NCBI GenBank assembly: GCA_963738835.1 | Contig: CAVTYH010000002.1 | Coordinates: forward strand, 682,001-746,000 | DNA from: CAVTYH01 sp963738835 | GTDB lineage: Bacteria; Planctomycetota; Planctomycetia; Pirellulales; JADZDJ01 | DNA length: 64,000 bases | Reading direction: 5' to 3' | Part shown: piece after piece, positions 8,609-17,266 of the stretch | How positions within the stretch are numbered: position 1 is the first letter of the stretch | Layout of the letters: each line of letters starts with the position of its first letter | The notes under the pieces: model-generated | What the model saw: only the letters and a program-made list of their open reading frames with translations | What the model was told of the DNA's origin: nothing | The model's database searches: none | Translations under genes and position numbers: made by a program

Positions 8609-11600
8609 CTACTGTTTGCTTCCTACCGCATCCGGTCGGCGGCTGGTTAAATCGGCTTGCGGCGGCTGGCTGAGGAATGCGAACAGGTTCGCAATGTCTT
8701 CCAGCGTCAGCGCATTCAACAGTCCTTCCGGCATCGCGGAGATTTTGCACGGCGCGGTGGTTTCGATTTCGCTTGCAGCGATGGTCACTTTCTGACCATT
8801 CGATTGCAGCACGACCAGCGACCCATCGGGTTGCTTCACAACCAGGCCGTTGATGCTGCGGCCGTCGGTGGTGATGATTGTCTTGCTGGCGTACTGATCG
8901 GAAATGACTTGCGACGGGAACAGAATCGATTCCAAGATTTCTTTCTTCTGGAATCGTCGGCTAATGGTGGTGAGATCGGGCCCGATGCCGTCGCCCCGAT
9001 CGCCATAGCGATGGCAGTTGATGCACTGCACTTTGGCAAACACCGCAGCGCCCAGCCGCGGTTCGGCGTGCGCCGCTTCCGGTCCGGTGAGGTACGTCAG
9101 CAGTTCTTCGTAGGTCCATTTGTTTTCGGCCGATTCCACCGGTAATTTGGCTTCCGGTTCGTTGGGATACGTTTCCGCGAACCACTTTTGCCAGTTCGCC
9201 AGAGCCACATCCCATTTGTCGGCGGGATCGCCCAGTTGCCGGCCAGACCATTTTTCGAGCAGCTTCACCGCCAGTGGACCGCCGCTATCGCCGAGTTTCA
9301 GTCCGCGTAATATGACTTGCCGATACGATTCCGACTTCTCCGGCCGGCGATCGATTTTCGCCAGACTTACGAGCACTTGCTGCGCAAACGCTCCGTCGAG
9401 CACCGGCAGCGACTGAACCAACAGCGACCAGTTGTCGCCGTCGGGGTTTTGCGTGAGCGCCATGGCAATGTGGCCGCGGCGATCGGGAAACTTATCGTAG
9501 ATTTCGTGCAGATATTCGCTGGCTCGTGGATTGCTGGAGTGACCGAGCACGGCCACCACGCCAATGGCCAAACGCCGGGCTGCTTCGCCATCGACGCCGT
9601 ACATTTGTTTGTCGAGCGCGATAATCTGGTCGATCGTCTCCGCTGAAACATCATCCGGCAATTTCGCCAACACTGCCAAGGCCGAGCTGGGCCACTTGGT
9701 GCCATCGGCCAGCACCAGGGCTCGTTCCTGATCGGTCAATCCAGCGAAAAAGTCGCGCGAAACATTGTCGATGTAGCCTGCAAAGCTGTGGCCACCAGGA
9801 AGCGCCCGGGCCGCTTCGTAGTATTTGAGCAGTTCGAGTTTTTGCGGTGTCGTCCAGCCGTTCATAAACCGGGCGTAGAGCGCAATTTGCAATTTGTCTT
9901 CCGAAGGAATGTCGGCGGCCAATTGTTCGATCATCCGACCCTGGGCCGACGTGCCTTGCAGATAGGCCACCAATCGCACCAGCTCGCGATTCATTTGCGG
10001 ATTTTTGGTGGGATACTCGCGCACAATTTTCTCGGCGAATTCCGGCATGTCGTCGGGTTTGATGTCGCCTTTAATCAGCGCCAATTCCATCACCCGCAGC
10101 AGATCAAGGAAATCGAGATCCGAAACAAAGCCGTCCATGATCTTTTGCGAGCGCTTGAGAATGGCCACGCAAGTGTCGCGATCGGGATTCATCACCAGCA
10201 GCGCGAGTGCCCCTTGCACAAATCCGCGGGCATTATCGGTCTTCAATACCGTGGAGCGATATTGGTCCGTAGGCAAGGTTTCAAGCATGCGGGTCGCGGC
10301 ATAGGCCACGTAACGATTCGTGCTTTTCAAGAGCGGAGCAATTTCTTCGTATCTTGGCGTTTGACCGGCGCGGACCAGCGCTTCACAGGCCTGCCGTTGC
10401 ACGATCGGTTCTTTATCGTGCATTAACTGAACTAGCCGGCCGCGCGTGGCGATGTCGGCGTGAATGCCCATCAGATACGCGGCCTTTGCGCGGACCTGAT
10501 AGTCGGGATCACCACCCAATCGCACCAGCATGAGAGTGGTCGGAAACGGCCCAAACAGATGCATCAAATCCAGGGCCCGGCAGCGCTCGATCGAAGTAGC
10601 CGCCGGACTGTCAGCAATTTGAGCCAGTTCAGTGTCCCATTCTTTGCCCAGTTTTTGTTTGACGACGGAAATCTTTTGCCGCGCGTAGGCGCTGTTCAGC
10701 TGCGGCTGACGGAGGGCCTGTTGAATTCCTTCTCCCAACTCGGTGGCCCCTGGCGGCACACGGCCACGCCAAGCCACCCGGTAAATTCCCCCTTCGGTTC
10801 CGCGGCCACCCGTGCAGAAATACAGCGCGCCGTCGGGACCCACGTCCAAGCCTGTAACGTTCAGCGGTTTACCAGCGGCAAAAGTTTCGAAATCGGTTTG
10901 ATACGAGCCGTCTTGCAATTTGGGATACATCACCAAAATGCGGCCGCGCGACCAATCGCCCAAGAAGAGCGCATCGTGATAGCGCCGCGGGTACATGACG
11001 TGGTCGTAAACTGCAATGCCCGTGGGCGAACCCCGGCCGGTGTCGGCAATCGAAGGCAAGCTGTCGAAATAGTATTCCGGCCACACGCTCCAGCCGCTGC
11101 GCGAGCCGAAATCGGCGCCCGGCGTTACGTGCAGCACGCGCGTTGATCGATACCAGGGCATTCCCACATCCCATTCCATGTCGGAATCCCATGTGAATAG
11201 CTCGCCACTGCGATTAAAAGCCATCGAATAGCAATTTCGCAGCCCGCCGGCAAACAGCTCGACGAAGCTGCCGTTTACGTCGGTCCGCACAATCGTGCCG
11301 CAAGGTGCTTTGATGCCCGCGGCGTGGCCGTGCGGGTCTTCATACTTCGGGGTCAGCAAATCGCCTTCATAAACGTGATGCAAGGGGCTGGTGTCCTCGG
11401 GCTTTTTATCCACCTGCGTGTGGTTGCCCAGCACGACGTATAGCAAACCGTCGGGACCCAAGGTCACCGAGTGAGGGCCGTGTTCGGCGGCTTCACCAGT
11501 AAATTTCAGCAGCGTTTCGACCATGTCGCCGTGATGATTGCCCTGGCTATCGCTAATGCGATACAGCCCAAGGCCATCGGGACCGCTGCCGACCGCGTAA

Positions 11601-12433
11601 ACCTGACCGTTGAGCGCGAGCAAACCCTGGCAGTTGGTGATTCGATCGCAGTACATCTCGGCCTTTTCGAATTTGCCATCATGATGCGGATCGCGGATGA
11701 GCAGAATTCCGGTGCCTTCTTTCGACGCCAGAATGTCGCCGAATTCGTTAAAAGTCATCGTCAGCAGCGAGCCGGTATCTTCCGGGGGCACGGCCGCTTC
11801 AACGCGGAATTCGGGAAGCGTTTCGAATCGACCGGCCGGAGTGCCGCCGGGCATTTGCACTTCATCGAGCCACGGCGCGGTTTTGCCGAACTCGCCGATT
11901 ACTCGGGCGGGCAGCCATTGCACGTCGTTGAAATAGTGCTTTGTCCATTGCGGAAATTCTTGCAGGCTGGTGCGCCAGGTGTCGTTCGTGTTGTAAGCCA
12001 GGAATGTGCCCCCCGCTTCTTTCACAATCACGCGGCCCACCAGACCGGCGCTGCCTTGCGCTTTGACCGTGGCTTTAATGGCCACGGTGTTGCGGCCGGG
12101 GGTGAGAAACTTCGTGATGTCGTGCTTCTGCATGGTGCGCCAGTTGTCGCCGTCGGCAACTTTGCGACCGTTGACGAACAGATCGTAGGCGTTGTCGCAA
12201 CTGACCTGTACTTCGCCGCTTTCCGGCTGACCCAAGGGGAACGATTTACGGAAGTAGACCGAACCCGGCGGCACATTCTTTTCTTGCGCCTGTGCGGGAG
12301 TCCAAATCCATTGCATCTCGTCCGCGCGAGAAGTGCGAACTCCTTGCGGCGCAAATGCCACCGCCAGCGTTAAGATGCCGAGAATGAAAAATCGCTGCGC
12401 CACGGCGCGCTTCCGTGCGTCGGCCGATTGCAT
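8609..12433 (-). CDS. PVC-type cytochrome: sugar-dehydrogenase-like propeller, HEAT-like repeats and heme c domain
   Basis: This is a large exported planctomycete multidomain protein of 1274 residues. A signal peptide (~1-37, ending near SRADEMQW) precedes a beta-sandwich region with VYFRKSF and SCDNAYDLFVNG. A membrane-bound-dehydrogenase-type beta-propeller (~200-590) carries GPDGLLYVVLGN, GGLRNCYSMAFN and LDVGPDGALYFCTGG. A helical HEAT-like array spans ~640-1060. A C-terminal cytochrome c domain has one heme site CINCH at 1137-1141 and the family blocks GIGPDLTTISRRF and ESILFPSQVISDQYASK. It probably oxidises a sugar or polyol outside the cytoplasm and passes electrons to its heme; the substrate is not known. 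It stands alone, convergent with the thioredoxin gene. Confidence 0.9.
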   Translation of the reverse strand: MQSADARKRAVAQRFFILGILTLAVAFAPQGVRTSRADEMQWIWTPAQAQEKNVPPGSVYFRKSFPLGQPESGEVQVSCDNAYDLFVNGRKVADGDNWRTMQKHDITKFLTPGRNTVAIKATVKAQGSAGLVGRVIVKEAGGTFLAYNTNDTWRTSLQEFPQWTKHYFNDVQWLPARVIGEFGKTAPWLDEVQMPGGTPAGRFETLPEFRVEAAVPPEDTGSLLTMTFNEFGDILASKEGTGILLIRDPHHDGKFEKAEMYCDRITNCQGLLALNGQVYAVGSGPDGLGLYRISDSQGNHHGDMVETLLKFTGEAAEHGPHSVTLGPDGLLYVVLGNHTQVDKKPEDTSPLHHVYEGDLLTPKYEDPHGHAAGIKAPCGTIVRTDVNGSFVELFAGGLRNCYSMAFNRSGELFTWDSDMEWDVGMPWYRSTRVLHVTPGADFGSRSGWSVWPEYYFDSLPSIADTGRGSPTGIAVYDHVMYPRRYHDALFLGDWSRGRILVMYPKLQDGSYQTDFETFAAGKPLNVTGLDVGPDGALYFCTGGRGTEGGIYRVAWRGRVPPGATELGEGIQQALRQPQLNSAYARQKISVVKQKLGKEWDTELAQIADSPAATSIERCRALDLMHLFGPFPTTLMLVRLGGDPDYQVRAKAAYLMGIHADIATRGRLVQLMHDKEPIVQRQACEALVRAGQTPRYEEIAPLLKSTNRYVAYAATRMLETLPTDQYRSTVLKTDNARGFVQGALALLVMNPDRDTCVAILKRSQKIMDGFVSDLDFLDLLRVMELALIKGDIKPDDMPEFAEKIVREYPTKNPQMNRELVRLVAYLQGTSAQGRMIEQLAADIPSEDKLQIALYARFMNGWTTPQKLELLKYYEAARALPGGHSFAGYIDNVSRDFFAGLTDQERALVLADGTKWPSSALAVLAKLPDDVSAETIDQIIALDKQMYGVDGEAARRLAIGVVAVLGHSSNPRASEYLHEIYDKFPDRRGHIAMALTQNPDGDNWSLLVQSLPVLDGAFAQQVLVSLAKIDRRPEKSESYRQVILRGLKLGDSGGPLAVKLLEKWSGRQLGDPADKWDVALANWQKWFAETYPNEPEAKLPVESAENKWTYEELLTYLTGPEAAHAEPRLGAAVFAKVQCINCHRYGDRGDGIGPDLTTISRRFQKKEILESILFPSQVISDQYASKTIITTDGRSINGLVVKQPDGSLVVLQSNGQKVTIAASEIETTAPCKISAMPEGLLNALTLEDIANLFAFLSQPPQADLTSRRPDAVGSKQ

Positions 12434-12678
12434 AATGCTCCCTCATCCGCCTGGAGATCGATCGCGGTCAGAAACGGAACCGCGGAAGAATACTGTGCCC
12501 CGGCAGGCCAAGCAACACGGATTGCCATGCTAGCAAACCACGCCTGCGCAGCTTGACCACTATCTAAGCGACGGTTTAGCATGCATGCACTGCACATTGC
12601 CCGAGGCGCTTCAAAGCGAAATTCGTCGACGGTGACGGCCAGCGCAGATCGGGCAACCGCCACGGAAAGGACGGCAAA

Positions 12679-14721
12679 ATGACGGATCGAACGGGCTTCT
12701 GCTGCTTTCTCAGTGCATTATTTTGCCTATCTTTAGCGGCCTGTAGCGGCGAAAAGGCCGGCCCGGCGGCAAAGACTGGCGAAGATGCGAATCCGCCAGG
12801 TTCCAAAGCGGCTGCTGAGTCTCCAACCGCGGATGCTGGCTCGCCCAACGCAGCTTCGACGCCGTCTGTCGATTCCAGCGCCGAAAGTAAATCGTCGCAA
12901 GCGATTCATCCCCCAGCCACATTGGCAGAGCTCGACAAGCTGGTCGAGTGGGAAGACAAGCCGATTCGCAGTCCGATCAAGCTGCTTGAGGAAGATTTGG
13001 CCAAACATCCGCCGCTGGTCACCGTGCCGGAAGCGCTGGCCCTCAAAAACGACAGTCCCGAGAATAACACGAAAATCTTGAGCGCACTGGGCCGGCTGCC
13101 CGAGGGTGGCCAACAACCCGATCAGAACGCGAGAATCACTCGTCATTTGTTAGGGGAAGTGAACAACACGAACCCGATCATGATCGACTCGATTCACGAG
13201 TTCGACTTGGTGCCGTTGATTCAGTTTCAGCCGTTCACGTTCGATTGGAATCTGATTCCGTTTGCCGACGCGGCTGCGGTTGAGAAGTGGCAGACGAGCA
13301 AGGACCATTTGTGCGACAAAGTGGTGTTACGTCGCGATTTGACCTGGTCGGACGGCAAGCCAATAACGGCCCGTGACGTGGAATTTTCATTTCATGCGAT
13401 CATGAATCTGAAAATTCCGGTGCCGGCGGTGCGATCAACCTGCGACCGCCTGGCCGATGTCGTCGCCTACGACGATTACACATTTGTCGTCTTCCACAAA
13501 CAGGCTTTGGCCACCAGCGATTGGAATTTGCAATGGCCGGTCATCCCTCAGCACATTTACGAGCCGCTATATGCCAAGCTGGACACGATGACGTGGGATA
13601 ATTTGCAGCGCCTGCCGGAATTTCAAAAATCAGAAAATCAACCTGTTTGCGGCGGACCGTACCAGTTGGTTAGCCGCACCCGCGGAGACGAAATTGTCTG
13701 CCAGCGGCGAGAAGCCTGGTACATGCACGACGGCAAGCAGGTGCGCGACACACCGTATTTTGACGAAGTGCGGTTCAAAATCATTACCGACCCCAACACC
13801 GCTCGGCTAGCGCTGATGTCGGGCGAGATCGACGAATTTGAAATCCCTCAGGAACAATGGGCCACGCAAACCGGCGGCGCCGATTTCTACGCCAAAAACA
13901 CCAAGGCGTACGGGGTTGAATGGCTGTATTGGTTTTTTGGCTACAACGTGGATTCTCCGGCGGCGCCATTTTTCAAAGATCTTCGCGTGCGGCAGGCCAT
14001 GGCGTATGCCTTCGATTACCGTGAAATGCTCGACAAGTATTTATACGGAATGTCCGAGCCGTGCGCCGGCACCAGCTATCCGACAGCCTGGTTTGCGCCG
14101 AAACCTCCACTCACACCATATCATCAAGATCTCGACAAGGCCGAGAAACTGCTGGACGAAGCCGGCTGGGTCGATAGCGATGGCGACGGCATTCGCGACA
14201 AAATGATCGACGGCCGTCGCGTGCCCTTCGACTTCACGATTCTAGTGCGGCAACAAGACAACGAACGACTTCGCAACTGCGAATTAATGCGGCAGTGCCT
14301 AGAGTTGATCCACGTGCATTGCACTGTCCAGCCGATTGAAGCCACGGTTCTGTTCACGAAGCTGAAGAATCACGATTTTCAGGCCTATTACGGCGGGTGG
14401 GGCACCGGCGCCGATCCGGATGATGACGACAACATCTATAGTACGCCGGCCATCGACGATGGACGCAATTTCTTGCGCTATTCCAATCCGGAAGTCGACA
14501 AGCTGTTCATTGCCGGCCGCAAAGAATTCGATCGCGAAAAGCGGGCCGCCATTTACGCCAAGATCGACGAAATTATTTTCCACGATCAACCCTGCACGTT
14601 CCTGTTCTGGCGCAACTCTTTTTACGGCTTCAACAAGTCACTGCGCGGTTACAAATTCAGCCCACGCGGGCCATACCATTACGATCCGGGGTTTAGCAGC
14701 ATTTGGAAAGCGGCACAGTAG
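12679..14721 (+). CDS. ABC transporter substrate-binding lipoprotein (SBP_bac_5, peptide/nickel type)
   Basis: This protein binds oligopeptides or similar solutes for an ABC importer. It has a lipoprotein signal peptide with lipobox LAACS (about residues 17-21), then an Ala/Ser/Pro-rich linker to ~80. The SBP_bac_5 core follows: LRRDLTWSDGKPITARDVEFSF, the EWLYWFFGYNVDSP block, KDLRVRQAMAYAFDY, and LDEAGWVDSDGDGIRDKMI. The 680-residue length is long for the family (~520-550), because of the linker and an extra ~60 residues before the core. ATG 12679 follows GAAAGGA. Two permease genes follow on the same strand. No ATPase genes follow, so the ATPases must be encoded elsewhere. Confidence 0.9.
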   Translation: MTDRTGFCCFLSALFCLSLAACSGEKAGPAAKTGEDANPPGSKAAAESPTADAGSPNAASTPSVDSSAESKSSQAIHPPATLAELDKLVEWEDKPIRSPIKLLEEDLAKHPPLVTVPEALALKNDSPENNTKILSALGRLPEGGQQPDQNARITRHLLGEVNNTNPIMIDSIHEFDLVPLIQFQPFTFDWNLIPFADAAAVEKWQTSKDHLCDKVVLRRDLTWSDGKPITARDVEFSFHAIMNLKIPVPAVRSTCDRLADVVAYDDYTFVVFHKQALATSDWNLQWPVIPQHIYEPLYAKLDTMTWDNLQRLPEFQKSENQPVCGGPYQLVSRTRGDEIVCQRREAWYMHDGKQVRDTPYFDEVRFKIITDPNTARLALMSGEIDEFEIPQEQWATQTGGADFYAKNTKAYGVEWLYWFFGYNVDSPAAPFFKDLRVRQAMAYAFDYREMLDKYLYGMSEPCAGTSYPTAWFAPKPPLTPYHQDLDKAEKLLDEAGWVDSDGDGIRDKMIDGRRVPFDFTILVRQQDNERLRNCELMRQCLELIHVHCTVQPIEATVLFTKLKNHDFQAYYGGWGTGADPDDDDNIYSTPAIDDGRNFLRYSNPEVDKLFIAGRKEFDREKRAAIYAKIDEIIFHDQPCTFLFWRNSFYGFNKSLRGYKFSPRGPYHYDPGFSSIWKAAQ

Positions 14722-14758
14722 TCCAGGGAAAAACCAACGCTGACGAGAGAGCGCATTT

Positions 14759-14900
14759 AATGACGAATGGCGAAATTCGAATGAAGAATGAAATTCCAAG
14801 CCCCAAATTCCAAACCTTAGGGCGTAGTCAACGTTCGTTTTGTCATTCGGATTTTGAATTTGGAGTTTCTTTCGTCATTCGAATTTAGTCATTCGTCATT
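14759..14900. repeat. 142-bp imperfect inverted repeat between binding-protein and permease genes
   Basis: The ends aatgacgaat (14759-14768) and attcgtcatt (14891-14900) are exact complements. So are aaattcgaatga (14773-14784) and tcattcgaattt (14875-14886); the arms continue imperfectly inward. Transcribed RNA would form a long AU-rich hairpin within the ABC operon. It looks like a dispersed MITE- or REP-like element. It ends just before the permease ATG, so it may separate the expression of the two genes. Confidence 0.75.
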
Positions 14901-14906
14901 CCTACC

Positions 14907-15899
14907 ATGTGGAATTATCTTGCCCGACGGCTGTTGATCGGAATCTTCACGCTCTGGGCGGTTACGTTTTTGATTTATGGGTTGGTTCGCAGCATGCCGG
15001 GTGACCCGCTCTCGGCGAAGATGGAGCGGATGGACCCCCGCGTCAAAGTGAGTGCCAAAGACCGCGAAGAGCGGATGAAGATTTATGGCCTCGATAAACC
15101 GTGGCCGGCGGCATATGTCGGGTGGCTGACGAACGTTCTGCAATTCAATTTAGGGGGCAGCTTGACGCGACCGGAAAGCGTCGCCCAGCTCATCAGTGAA
15201 CGCATCGGGCCGACGCTGCTGATTTCCGGCACCTCGCTGCTGTTGGGTTATCTGCTCGCGATTCCGTTGGGGCTGTACGGCACGGCCCGGGGAGGGAAAC
15301 TTGACGAACGAGCTATGAGTGTGACGCTGTACATGCTCTATTCGTTGCCGGCGTTCGTCGCGGCGTTGTTTCTGCAGATGGTGTTCGCGGTCGAGCTGAA
15401 AGGCACCTGGTTGGAGTTGCCGCTGTTCGGCATGACGAGCCAGCAGTTCGATTCCCTTTCGACCTTGGGAAAGGCCTCTGATTTATTCTGGCACGCGCTG
15501 TTACCCACCCTCTGCATGACGTATGGCACGCTGGCTTACGATACCCGCTTTATCCAAGCGAATATGCAAGAAGTCATGCGACAAGACTACATCCGCACCG
15601 CACGAGCCAAAGGGGCTTCGCAATTCCAAGTGATTGTGCAGCATGCTTTCCGCAATACGCTGATACCGTTTGTCACCATGCTGGGGCTCTCGCTACCACT
15701 GCTCTTGAGCGGCGCAATCATCATCGAGCAAATCTTCACCTGGCCGGGAATTGGCCGGCTGTTTTTCGAATCGATCCGGGAGCGAGATTACACCACGATT
15801 ATGGGGCTGGTGCTGCTGTTTTCTGTGCTGACCTTGTTGGGGCAATTGCTGGCCGACGTTTTATACGCCGTGGTCGATCCACGCGTGACGTATTCGTAA
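14907..15899 (+). CDS. ABC transporter permease, DppB/OppB type
   Basis: First membrane permease of the oligopeptide-type importer (330 residues, normal for DppB). It opens WNYLARRLLIGIFTLWAVTF, the standard first helix. It has the PGDPL motif, the family segment YDTRFIQANMQEVMRQDYIR, and the EAA loop TARAKGASQFQVIVQHAFRN, which contacts the ATPase. It ends with DVLYAVVDPRVTYS. About six helices are visible. It follows the binding-protein gene after the inverted repeat at 14759-14900, with the DppC-type gene next. Confidence 0.93.
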   Translation: MWNYLARRLLIGIFTLWAVTFLIYGLVRSMPGDPLSAKMERMDPRVKVSAKDREERMKIYGLDKPWPAAYVGWLTNVLQFNLGGSLTRPESVAQLISERIGPTLLISGTSLLLGYLLAIPLGLYGTARGGKLDERAMSVTLYMLYSLPAFVAALFLQMVFAVELKGTWLELPLFGMTSQQFDSLSTLGKASDLFWHALLPTLCMTYGTLAYDTRFIQANMQEVMRQDYIRTARAKGASQFQVIVQHAFRNTLIPFVTMLGLSLPLLLSGAIIIEQIFTWPGIGRLFFESIRERDYTTIMGLVLLFSVLTLLGQLLADVLYAVVDPRVTYS

Positions 15900-15914
15900 T
15901 CGGAAATTGAACCT

Positions 15915-16001
15915 CGGAGACACAGAGACACTGAGGGAACAGGAAATAGGACGAAGAAATTAGGAACGGCTTCTTTTCCCGTTTGCTTCTCTGTGTCTCC
16001 G
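15915..16001. repeat. Inverted repeat cggagacacagaga ... tctctgtgtctccg
   Basis: Exact 14-bp arms (15915-15928 and 15988-16001) separated by 59 bp, in the gap between the two permease genes. A single related arm (cagagggcgcagggagacgcagag) occurs at 17160-17183 after the second permease. This points to a dispersed element of 'gagacacagag' type. It has no coding content. Confidence 0.65.
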
Positions 16002-16025
16002 TGACTCAGTGGTTCGTTGAATCTA

Positions 16026-17138
16026 ATGTCCACCGTTCCTGCAATTCCGGCCATCGTCGATGAGATCGAACAGCCGATCCAGGCGAAGTCGCGCGGCTAT
16101 TGGGGTGAGACCTGGTTGCGATTTCGTCGCCGCAAGTTAGCGATGAGCGCGCTCGTGTTTGTCGGCTTTCTATCTCTCGTGGCCATCTTCGCGCCCGCCA
16201 TCGTCGGCACCAAGCCCGTCGTTTGCAAATACAAAGGCGCGATTTACTTTCCCGCCTTGGGCTACCTCAACAGCAATTGGGAAAGCGCCGCCTTGCGACG
16301 CGACCTGCGGCTGGTGACCCCCCAGAGCCTGAAGGACAAGGATCCCGAGAGCTGGGCGGTCTGGCCTCTGGTTTATCAAGACCCCTTTCGCCGCGTGCGC
16401 GACAACGAATGGGGTGACCGTCCCGGCAACCCGAACGGTCAAGACGGTCGCCCGAACCACGTTAATTTGTTCGGCACGACTTACGAAGGCAACGATGTCT
16501 TCGCCATCATGGTGCATGGTACGCGCACCGCGCTGTTGGTGGGTTTTGTCTCGATGGGCGTTGCCGGCACGATCGGCATTGTGCTGGGTTCGTTGGCCGG
16601 GTATTTTCGTGGCACGGTCGATACCGTGATCAGCCGCATCATTGAAATCGTGCTGTGTGTTCCTACGCTGGTGTTGATTTTGGCGCTCGTCAGCCTGCTG
16701 GAAAGACCGCGCATTTGGCATACGATGGCGATCATCGGTTGCACGCAGTGGACCAGCATTGCGCGGTTGCGCGAGCGGAATTTCTGAAGCTGCGCGAAAG
16801 CGAATTCGTGATGGCTGCCCGGGCATGGGCGTGAAGCCGGTGCGAATTATTTTCCGGCATATTTTGCCGAACGCGCTGGCGCCGGTGTTGGTGCCAATCA
16901 CGTTTGGCATTGCCGGCGCGATTTTGATTGAGAGCGGACTCAGTTACTTAGGTTTCGGTCCCCCGCCGCCAAACCCCAGCTGGGGCGATTTGCTTTCGAA
17001 GGGGCGCGACCACATGGAAATGTGGTGGCTGATTCTCTTCCCCGGCCTTGCGATTTTTTTGACGGTACTGGCATACAATCTGATTGGCGAAGGTTTGCAA
17101 GAAGCCACCGATCCGCGCTGCGCGAAGCCGGGAAGTGA
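16026..17138 (+). CDS. ABC transporter permease, DppC/OppC type (three frame breaks)
   Basis: Second permease of the importer. The first frame runs from ATG 16026 (MSTVPAIPAIVDEIEQ) to QWTSIARL, then stops. Restoring one base near 16770 gives RAEFLKLRESEFVMAAR. A second near 16824 gives AMGVKPVRIIFRHILPNALA, the EAA loop. A third near 17117 turns the end into the expected ATDPRLREAGK with TGA at 17136-17138, instead of running on to 17196. All three are single missing bases, within conserved sequence on both sides. The N-terminal half has an unusually long loop (~70-150) between helices 1 and 2, as in many OppC proteins. Errors in the sequence are more likely than three independent mutations. 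Confidence 0.82.
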
Positions 17139-17266
17139 ACTACGTCAATTATTTAACCACAGAGGGCGCAGGGAGACGCAGAGAAGATGCAGTTAAAGCA
17201 GAAGAATGTTTTGATCGTTCCGCGCGTCCTCCGCGATCCGCTGCGTCCTCTACAATGAATTCCTTG

